Origin: Chaunax sp. Z400
Lineage: Eukaryota; Chordata; Actinopteri; Lophiiformes; Chaunacidae
NCBI GenBank assembly: GCA_037577475.1
Contig: CM075183.1
Location: forward strand, 20,674,781-20,738,780
Direction: 5' to 3'
Length of the DNA stretch: 64,000 nucleotides
Part shown: one piece after another, positions 54,844 to 64,000 of the stretch
Numbering within the stretch: position 1 is the stretch's first letter
Layout: each line of letters starts with the position of its first letter
Made by a program: the position numbers and the translations under genes
The notes under the pieces: generated by a model
The model's input: only the letters and a program-made list of their open reading frames with translations
Databases searched by the model: none
What the model was told of the DNA's origin: nothing

Positions 54844-55524
54844 TATACAGACTATTATGTACCTTCTAGATTTAGTGTTGTTACCCTTTCAGACCCACTG
54901 GGCACAAACTGAATAAAAAAAGTTTTCTGCTGTGTTTTTTGTTTGTTTCTTTGATAGTTCACCATTCAACAAAAACGTGAGCATGCTCACTGAACTCACC
55001 CTTTTATGGCACACTGTGAACAGACATCTCAGAGCCACATCAGATTCACCACAACTGCAGAAATAAGAAACTGTTTTTAAAGCACCATGGTGAAATCTTG
55101 ATACTGTTCTCTGAGCCTCCATCATGGCAGCTGATCAGACAAGATTGCCAACCATCGTAAAGGACGATCTAACCAGTCCGACCATCGCTGGCATGAGTTC
55201 CTGAGCTGGAAGGAGTCTTATCAGTCTCGGTGTTTCCTGTCTCTGCTCGCTAAAAAAAAACAACAACTTAGATTCACTTTGTCTTCCAAGGTGACATTTT
55301 TGCTGTGTGATGAAATCGAGTCGAATCCAAAACTGTGAGAAAAAAATTAGCTTTTCTGTGCTCTCTATTAATTCCACACACACACACCCCATGTGTTCAT
55401 CTATTCTGCACATATATCACTCACTCTTTTTTCCATCTTCGCTCTGACACCTCGGAGTATCTCTCTTACACAGCACCCTCAGTGTGAACTCTGCTGGCAG
55501 AGAAATGACTCAGGTGTTTTCTCC

Positions 55525-55955
<431 letters not shown>

Positions 55956-56999
55956 CCCAGGGATGACTCACAAACCATCTGGAGGCCAGATGCAGGTTCG
56001 AAAACTACTCTCTCTCCCTCCTTTCCTCCCTCCAGTTGGTCTTGGTTCCCTTAGTTAACCCATGAACTTTGACCTTTGTGCTGTGGCGTGGGTGTGTGCG
56101 TCAGGGCTCGTGTGTGTGTGTCTTCCAGGTTGAGTAAACGGTGAGATCACAACCTTTTCCTCAGAGATTGTGAACTCTCCCTCGGTGACCTCTGGAGTTC
56201 AAGTTCACTAATTGACCCTGTTCCCGGTGAACCAGCCTCCATCTCTCAGCTCTGCCTCCCCGCCACCTCATAGTGATTAACTCTGGGAAAATAGACCCTT
56301 AAATGTCTCACAGGCTCGTCTGAGACTCTGAGTAAGAGGCAAAACTTAAATAAAATCATAGGAAAGACCGAGATTGTCTCGTTTTCTTCTATCATTCTCA
56401 ATGTGACCTATATTTTTTACCAGAGCATTTTTCTTAATTAAATAAACTATGGTATGAGACCTGAAAATGAAATGCATTCAATGGAGTTTGGGTTGCATGG
56501 AGGGAAAAAAAGGTTTGACTATTTCTACTATTCTACTATTTCTGGACCCTTTTAATAGCAACCAACGATAAGCCTGATGTCCTCCAACTCTGTCTGGTTC
56601 TTAATTTGGAACAGAAAGAATTTCTTACACAATCTTTTAATAATGTTGTCTTCATGTGTCAAAAGAATTAATAGATCTTCATTTGTGAAACGTTAGCTGT
56701 ACACTAGCTAGAGAAATGTTTCAGGTCATAAAAGCTTTCTGTGTATTTTTGTACCCTCTGTTCATCTTTTCTGACCATCTAACTCTGCAAACATCCACTT
56801 AAGATTTAGACAGAGATTTTTTTTAAATCATTGAAATGGCATAAAAATTCTTTGTTTTCCATTTATGCTCCATAGCAGAGATATAGTGGAGTATATACGA
56901 TGTATATCTATATTTATACAGACTGAAAAACAGCCACAGATATGACAGGTATTAATGTGTGGGAGAGTTGAAAGGGGAAATGGAGGGAGAGCCTGAAGG

Positions 57000-57289
57000 C
57001 AACATATCTCTGCCACAGTCAAACTATCCGCACCCCTCCACAAAGTTTAGTGAAATAAGGTTCAGTAGTTCTTGCATAAACAGGGGTTGGAGAACATTCC
57101 ATCTTGCAATGTTTAAGAAGATGGAAGAAAATTCCTGGATCCATTCCTTTCTCCTGATCTGCACCAAAACTAGCTGGCCGACGCCCCTTTCTCCTCCCAG
57201 ATTTCCTGTGAGCTTGTCAAATAGCGTTTGTGTAATCGTACTAACAAACCAAATCAACAGTTTTGTAAATCACCTCCTTGGCGGAGGTA
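57000..57289 (-). repeat. Family A element, one end preserved
   Basis: On the minus strand it starts at 57289 with ACCTCCGCCAAGGAGG. Then follow GGTTTGTTAGTACGATTACA, TTTTGGTGCAGATCAGGAG, TTAAACATTGCAAGATGG and a second module AGAACTACTGAACCTTATTT. The far end is not recognisable. Confidence 0.65.
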
Positions 57290-60200
57290 AAAAAAAAACG
57301 TTGAGCCGACTTACTGGGAGAACTTGGCTCACACTGGCCATGGTGCACAGCTGGAACGCCCACTAATTCCACCAAATTGGATTTTCTTCCACCGGATTGG
57401 CTCCTTTCCCACCTCGGTAAAATATCGTCACTCAGCTGAGTGCTTCTGACAAGAAAATTCCCAAGGCTCAATTCATATTTCCATGATGGCTCACCAACAT
57501 CAGCTGTGTCTATTTGCATATATCAGTCAGCCTCACAGTGTCGGATTGTGTGAGAAGAAAATCTGACAGGAAGACGAGAAAAGGAGAAACGTAGGCTCAA
57601 AGAAAAGAGCAGATAAAGACAAGGAGGCAAGACGCTCTCACTTTTCCTACATTGACATCTCTTGTGATTTTCATGCTTTCATTCTGAAGGAGGATCAGCT
57701 GGAAAAAGCAGCAGCTGGAGCTCATTCATCAATATATCTCACTTTGTGCATATATACAAACAGAAACAAACCACAATACAGCCACAAACTACAGCCAGAC
57801 TCTAATGAGGTACAGTTACCTGCTGTAAGGAGGATGTTTGTTTCCCTGGAAATGGTCCAGGCCCAGTGGCTGAAGTTTGTGGAAAACGTTCTCTTTGAAT
57901 GACAGTCGAGAGCAGTGAAAGAGACGAGAGCTGGGATTCGAACCAACGGAGACACAAACGCCTCGACCAGCTGAAGACCAGCACATCCAGATGTTTGATT
58001 ACACATGGACGACCGGCACGATTAGGATGGTATCATCTACGAAGAAGATGTACGTTTGAGCATCATCTGTCAATGATTCAGCGTATTAAATGATAATAGA
58101 TGCATCTTTCAGGCCACAGGAGCTGAATCCGGTTTGAATTTGGGCAGAATGTGTTTTAAATGACTGCAATAAAAGAATAAAAATAATGACTGCAGCATCC
58201 ACAAGTTTTAAACACAAAGCATACAGTGCAGCTGTAACACAATGTGGCTCGAGTCTCATGTAAATGTGATGTTGTATCAATGTCAACACAAAGTGAGGAC
58301 AGCATATACAACATAACACAAGATGCATGTCAGCCTTCTAGCAGACGATTCTGTCTTTCAGCAAATGTCGAAGGGATTGTAAATTTTACCAACAGACTCG
58401 GGTTAATGGTTCACATCCATCTACACCCCCCACACCCCCCACACCTCTGCATTTCAAGAGATACGACTAAATGACCTGCGTTCTCGCTAAACGCTGCCAA
58501 TGGACATAAATGCAAAGGCAACTCCAGAATAAAAACCCACTGAACACAAATACACACCACACAGACAACCAAAAAATGCTTTGAACCCAGTTTGTCACAT
58601 TCTGACGCTTTGTCGCGCCCCTTGTGGGTCAGCGTCTGGACAATCTTTTCCCTAAATCCAACCACGCAGCTTTTGTGCCAAACCTTTACCAAAGAACCAT
58701 TTAATGTTAAGTATGATACAAGCTGGGATAAGAACATAAAACCCATCTTTATCCTCCTTATATTAGAACCCTACTTGTATTATTTTCACTTTGACTTTTT
58801 AATCTTTGTTTTAATGTATATATTTTTATAATATTCTACTTGTGTCCATTTGTGTATTTTTTTGTATGATGCCTCACGAAACTGATTTATAATAAATTGT
58901 ATTAGAACTTTTTGCATGTTTACTTGTTTTCTATGTAATTTTACGTGTGAATTTTTTTATGACTAAATGTTTGATATGTCTAATGAACTTTTATAAAGAG
59001 ATTTTGTTGTGTCTCGGTCTGGAAACCGTTTCCTTATTGCTTAAGTTTTAACGACATTGGCGTTGGAGGAGGTGTAGAGTTCTTTCTCTTTACTTCATCT
59101 CAGAATACACTGGTTCTTCATCTTTAAAGATCCTCATGAGCCTCTGAGCCTGGAGAGGTTGTGGCTCCCTCTAATGGGATGTACTTGTGCTGGTTGCAGT
59201 TGCCTGTGTTTAGGATATAGACGTTGTGCACAAGAGTGTGAAACCAGATGCATTCGGACAACCCACAGACCACAACACTGCACAGTAACACAACCTGATC
59301 ATGATGTAAAGAAAACATAGTGGTAATAGACTGAAATGTTCACAAACATCACTGTGAAACATTTGGACACAAATGCAGTGCAAACACACAAAAAATGGAA
59401 TTATATGGAACTAACAAGAATGAAAACTTCCCAGCAGTCAAAATAATGACATTCATCTACAGCAAAGTGTTGTGACCTCAGTATTACTGTAATAATAAAT
59501 CATGTGAGTAAATCAGCGGTGCCGTCGTCTGTCGTTGTGTTTCCTCCTGCTTGGATCGCTCGCTGACATTTCACTGAACCAGCGCTTGATTTTCTTCAGA
59601 TGAACAGAGGAGAGGATGAGGGGAGGGATGAAAGATGGGTTCGGGAAAAAGAAACAATGGAAATCTGCCGGGCAGATGTCTCATTCTGTTTTTCCCCCAA
59701 TACTGCTGGTGAAACTGGGGGAAATCTCACATTGGAGTGTGTAGTCGTTTCACACGTAACGACAGGGACGCTCCTATCTGTCTACGGCTGTGGGGGATTT
59801 CAAACCCCTGCAAAATTTACATTCAGCTGACATTGTGGGCATGTTTTGGCACACAATACACGAAGACACACAATTACATTGTACAGTGTGCAATCATTGA
59901 CTGTACAGTTTATAATGTCCTTTAACGCACACCGTAGTGAGGGCCTCTTGGTGGAGAGAAGTTTGACATCATTTATTTACAGCATTTGTGGATTTTATAG
60001 AACTTCAGCCAAAGGGCAAACTTCGCGATATTTGAGTGTTAAACAGACGCAGAAATGCAAATCATGAAGCCAACAGTGTTACCACGTGAAAACATGCATG
60101 CTTAGTTTGAGAGGCTTACTGTCAGTTTTCAGGCCGGCAGCTGTACAACAGTATGAAAACACAGAGGCAGACACACATATAGTGATGCACACAATAGGAC

Positions 60201-60994
60201 ACAATAGAATTTCTTAGCTGAGTGGCTTCTTGACCAAATTTGGCACCATGAAGTAGTACATAATAATTATTACTATTGGCCCATATATTATGGCTTGGCT
60301 AAATATTACTTCACTCATATTTGCATTTGCACAACTAATATTACATTATAGAGGTAGCTCATGTAACCTCAGGAGACAAAGCATGAAAACGTGACTAAAT
60401 GTCTTCATCACATGGTCTATGAGAGACTTAGAGTTTCCTGCTCGTCACAGTCGATGAGCCATTTTTTGAAGTCACGGATAAAATGACAGCTATTAGCTAC
60501 AAATCCTAATCCATGAGAATATAATATGGATTTAATGTAAGATGCCCACATATCCTAATTCTGCATGAGGATATAACATAACAGTGCTTTGGATAACATA
60601 TAAAGTAACTTACACCAATAGGATACACAGCAGCGTAATCCACAGAGATACGAGATCTACTACACAAATTAAAATAATTTGCACTTATTGTGAAATTTGC
60701 ATATCTCAGATATAATAATATATAATAATATTGGCTTAACTTTACATTGAAACGGCTTGAATAAAACAAAGCCTTACTTGCTTTATCAGAGTCTCTGTAC
60801 ATTTTGTCCATTACAGGCCTGTTGGCAGAACTCCAACTGCGTTGAAGTGAGTTTCGGCTCACGCACAACTTAAACAAGTGTCTGTCTTGAGCAAATATTT
60901 TATCCCTGTGTTTGTTCTTTAAATTATTATTAATCATACAGAGCAGAGCAAACACTGGTGGCACACATCAACCCCAAAGGGGATGAGTGAGGAG
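57290..60994. other. Upstream flank of the lectin gene, no gene recognised
   Basis: Repeat E copy 2 lies at 58,905-59,080. The 152-codon minus frame at 60506-60964 has a reasonable length but no motif, signal or splice context that I recognise. No related second lectin exon was found upstream. Confidence 0.5.
58905..59080. repeat. Dispersed repeat E, copy 2
   Basis: TACTTGTTTTCTATGTAATT and TTTGTTGTGTCTCGGTCTGG with GGAAACCGTTTCCTTATTGC parallel the copy at 20,585. The two differ by many substitutions and gaps, so the copies are old. Confidence 0.45.
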
Positions 60995-61064
60995 TTTAAA
61001 AGTGAGGTGAAGAAGCTCCTGAGCATCCGACTGAGGAACGCTGAGAAATCACAACACACCGGCG
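60995..61064 (+). promoter_or_regulatory. Probable TATA-like box and non-coding first exon of the lectin gene
   Basis: TTTAAAAG at 60995-61002 lies about 30 bases upstream of a plausible start of transcription near 61027. The following stretch ends at 61064 with GGCG|GTGAGT, a strong donor site. The partner acceptor TTCCTACAG ends at 61389, so the second exon would run 61390-61521 and carry the last 44 bases of 5' leader plus the signal-peptide coding part. A leader split by an intron is inferred from the splice signals only; no transcript evidence is available here. Confidence 0.5.
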
Positions 61065-61389
61065 GTGAGTTTCTTTTCCTTTCTGTAGGAACAGACAAAT
61101 CTTTGTGCAGCTTCTTGGGCATTTTGAATAAGATATGATCGGCCAGCAGAATTTTCAATCAGACGGGTGAAGTGGGCATTGTTGGTGAAAGCTTCTAGAC
61201 AACACTTCTTTTTTTTTTTAAATTAGAGCTATTTTTAATTGAGAAAATAAATATGAAGTGACGCTGCTTTGAATAAGGATAAAATGAGATCAGAGTAACT
61301 GATTTCTAACCTCTATGATAGGAGCATTGCTCACCGTCTCTGGGCTCTTCCTTGTTCCACATTCACACTTCCAGCTGTAATTCCTACAG
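61065..61389 (+). other. Probable 5'-leader intron of the lectin gene
   Basis: It begins GTGAGT and ends TTCCTACAG behind a pyrimidine-containing tract, at 325 bases. It contains a poly-T run near 61209. It holds no open frame of interest. The call depends on the first-exon model and is weaker than the coding introns. Confidence 0.45.
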
Positions 61390-61433
61390 GTCATATTCCA
61401 GCTGGGGAAGCACTGAGAGTTAGTGAAGCCAGA

Positions 61434-62320
61434 ATGATGCGTTCTGCCATGGCAGTAGTTTCTCTTCTGTTGTTGGTGTGCGTCCCGGATACTGGAATGG
61501 CCGTGAACATGAGAGCACGACGTAAGTAACTAACTACCAGTCACCAATGATTGTTGTGCCAACAGCCAAGCAAGTTGTTCATGAAAACATTTGTTTTCCA
61601 GTCAGCTGTGTAAGACCTGTGGAATGTGGTGATGGGTGGTTCTACTATAATCAGGCCCAGTGTGTGAAATACATTGATGAAATGAAAACGTGGGATCAGG
61701 CACAGGTAATGCAAACGAGGTTCATCCTCATCATCATGTGCTATATGATAAAGCGCTGCTGAGGACAAACGCCCACATTGCTGTTCTTTCCAGGAACACT
61801 GCCTCCAGTTAGGTGCAAATCTGGTAACGACTGAAAATCGTCTCTCAAGACGTCTTTTGAATTGTTTTATCAAGTTTAGCAAAAACGCTGGCAACGAAGT
61901 TTGGATCGGACTCAGAAAATCAGAGGTGAGCAGTGAATGAACGGGAGGAAAGACCCTGATGTATTAAACATGGAGCTGAACAAGTGTAATAACTGGAGCT
62001 GCCCTTCTTTTTCAGGGGGTGTTCAAACGTACTGATGGGTCTGAACCAGATGTTGTCTATTGGGCTGATGGTGAGCCGGACAACGCCGGTGGAGACAAGG
62101 ACTGCGCCTCATTTCCTTCTTCCCGTAAGAACAAATAGTGGAGCTTAAAGAAAGATTGTAGTTTTAGAGATGGGTGGAGGCCAAAAGTAACCTTGAACAA
62201 ATAATAATCTAACCTGAATAATCTGAACTATCTGAAAATCTCTGTTTTCCAGGCATAAGAAAGTGGGAAGCTCACAACTGCTCTGAGACGAAGCCCTTTG
62301 TCTGTGTGAAGAATAAGTGA
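61434..62320 (+). CDS. Secreted C-type lectin-like protein (fish ladderlectin / type II antifreeze class), 5 coding exons
   Basis: Coding exons are 61434-61521, 61602-61705, 61794-61925, 62016-62124 and 62253-62320; all introns are GT-AG with pyrimidine-rich acceptors and the joined frame gives 166 residues ending in TGA. Residues 1-23 form a signal peptide (hydrophobic core VVSLLLLVCV), so the product should be secreted. Residues 32-162 form one long-form C-type lectin domain: the C38/C50 N-terminal loop, C67 (EHC), the hallmark WIGL at 101-104, C138, C154 and C162 (FVC). Two further cysteines, C32 and C88, could form an extra disulfide. The binding-loop residues are unusual: E128-P129-D130 instead of EPN or QPD, K136 before D137-C138 where E is usual, and W149-E150-A151 instead of WND. 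The length fits fish ladderlectins, lactose-binding lectin l-2-like and type II ice-structuring proteins (about 150-170 residues). Family placement is firm; the ligand is unknown and classical calcium-dependent sugar binding looks unlikely. A second ATG follows the first directly and both have A at -3, so the start is uncertain by one residue. Confidence 0.9.
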
Positions 62321-64000
62321 TCAGCTGATCTTTCCTTTACATTTTCAGTCAACGCGATGCTAACATATAATCATCTGTGCTAAATGCTACTATTGGACAC
62401 TTGTATGTCACTATAACCACTGCATAAACGCTTCAGCAATCATGAACCAGTGTTTTTTGTTTTTTTAATATCTGAGACGTTGTTCTCAATGCTTCTTTTA
62501 AACGTGACTGACATAAAAAGACGGAAATATTTCTGAAGTTTGTGCTGCAGGACCAAGAGAAAAATGGCTTCTCTCTGCATCTGACAATACACCACATAAA
62601 AATATAACATTTCTGCCACTGCTATTGTAGTAAACTCTCTAATCTGAAGGTTTACAAGGTTCCTGACAAACAGGGCAGGTTCCAGCCCTCAAAACCCATT
62701 CAAAGAAAATACAAAGCCGAAGCAGAGCGAGCGAGGCAGAACAACCAGATGCCAACATGGTTTCCCTTTTGTCTCTGCGACCAAATGGGCAGGAGGACAG
62801 ACAGCGGTTTATTTCTCTCTGCCACATTGTTTCGGCTGTTTTTCAGACACTAAACAAGCGATCTATTGCTGGAGACGTTTTGTCCAACCAGTGCCTGCGC
62901 GGTTAGCTGAAGCTAAACAAACGGAGAACATGATCCGGGCGGCTCTGCCGCTCCTTGTAGGTGGTTTGAGACTTGATACTGTTCATTCGAAGCCAAACAG
63001 GAAGTTTTGGGGAAGGACTTGTTGGGTAATTGAAATATGCTTTGGTTTGACTCTGTGTTACAGCTTCCATCTGTGTCCGATTTCCTACTTTATTCAATCA
63101 TTTCACATTTTTGGCATTTGGATCCAATATATGCTATTTTTATTCAAATCAATGTTATTAAACTGTATTTTCTTCTGGTTGCTTGAAACATATTAGTAGT
63201 TTCATTTATAATCATAGAATTGAAAGCCTATTTTCTTTACTTGCTACTGAATCCTGGGTTAAAGATAAATGTGTCTTACATGCATGTTTAGGCTGAAAAA
63301 ACAAAAACAATCCACCAAATTCTTAGAAATTATTCTAATATTACACCTCCTATACAGATTTCCTCGTAATCGTCTTAAAAGCTTAAAAACACTACATTTC
63401 CCATGATGCAATCCTACATAGGCTTTCCATAGTTCTTTGACTTTTAAGTTATCTCATATTTCAGAAGTTAAGAAGTTTCTAACAATTTTTCTGTCATATA
63501 TATTTTTTTTAACTGTCCCTCACTGTAACTGTTCAGACCATCACAAATAAATAGATGGATCTCTAAATAATGTTTGATAATAAGTGAAATTAAATCCATG
63601 AGAGGCATCATTGTATAATTTACACTTCACCACCTGCATTTTTAATTTCCAAAATGTTTCTATCAAGATCTCGTCCATTTTTTAAATTTATAAATCCTAA
63701 TTAATGCCTACAAAGTATGAATATTTTGTGCGTAGGCTGCAGTTATGAATGAGGCCGCTGGTCTATGCAGTTTAAAGCAGTTCTAACTTGAACTGGAAGA
63801 AATTTGATGGGGGTTATGTTCAATTCTCAAAATAATGTGGGAACACGTTCATTGATGGCAAATTGATGAGTTCCAATATTTTTTTAGGCAACAATTAAAG
63901 CTCAGAGGGACACATACCCTGAGACTTATCACATAATTACACTTTAAGAATTAACTTTATTCGTCTTTCATGTGTAACAAAGTTACAAATGTTTAGAGAG
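62321..64000. other. 3' flank of the lectin gene, no second gene recognised
   Basis: No canonical AATAAA lies within 300 bases of the stop. The weak variants AATACA (62586) and CATAAA (62595) are the nearest candidates for the poly(A) signal. The rest to the window end is AT-rich single-copy-looking DNA without splice-supported coding exons. The segment near 62870-62960 has a GC-rich ATG followed by GTAGGT, but I could not build a gene from it. Confidence 0.5.

Noticed and set aside
57899..58093. Possible tRNA-like GGGATTCGAACCAACGGAG tract at about 57932
   Set aside because: It resembles a T-arm but no complete fold or A-box at the right distance could be drawn. It may be a SINE remnant, too short to assign.
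60506..60964. 152-codon minus-strand frame upstream of the lectin gene
   Set aside because: AT-rich, rich in Tyr/Ile/Ser/Asn, with no motif or signal. It lies in the presumed promoter flank. Probably chance.
62930..62965. GC-rich ATG followed by a GTAGGT donor, like a short first exon
   Set aside because: No downstream exon continues the frame and the surrounding sequence looks repeat-like. Not enough for a gene call.

Overview
This window looks like intergenic DNA from a ray-finned fish, most likely a percomorph teleost. Three things suggest this: very long (CA)n/(TG)n arrays every few kilobases, many short decayed transposons of types common in teleosts, and one small spliced gene for a secreted C-type lectin-like protein of the fish ladderlectin / type II antifreeze class. 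There are no operons, no long uninterrupted genes and no bacterial or viral features. Species cannot be told from the sequence alone.

Layout. From 1 to about 61,000 I find no convincing protein-coding gene. Open frames there are short, low in complexity (CA/TG or purine arrays) or fall inside transposons. What can be read is layered repeats. Nine copies of one element (family A) carry the end motif CCTCCGCCAA; one complete copy at 54,186-54,843 has matching inverted ends and TA flanks. Two Harbinger-like miniature elements (31,290-31,593 and 51,643-52,099) share the end GGCCTCATTCAGACC. A hAT-like family B has about four copies. There are tRNA-derived SINEs at 5,714-5,852 and about 22,690-22,987, and two pieces of an RTE/Rex3-like LINE (28,383-28,562 and 52,440-53,090). 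Several elements sit inside others, which gives a relative order of insertion. Polypurine blocks (about 13.2-13.5, 21.6-22.1 and 32.8-32.9 kb) and some twenty CA/TG arrays fill much of the rest.

The gene. At 61,434-62,320 (+) five coding exons with good splice sites join into 166 residues: a signal peptide followed by one complete long-form C-type lectin domain. A likely non-coding first exon (about 61,027-61,064) lies 30 bases downstream of a TATA-like TTTAAAAG. The fold residues are intact, but most calcium/sugar ligands differ from the usual set (EPD instead of EPN/QPD, K where E is expected, WEA instead of WND), and there are two extra cysteines. It is probably a functional secreted lectin-like protein that does not bind sugar in the classical calcium-dependent way.

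Limits. Element families are assigned from end sequences, target duplications and resemblance, without a library search; boundaries are good to about 10-50 bases unless a target duplication is stated. I did not find a clearly new biological system. The strongest leads are the lectin with the altered binding site, the nested transposons with readable target duplications, a perfect 15-bp-arm hairpin at 17,083-17,118 and a possible conserved regulatory element near 39,184.
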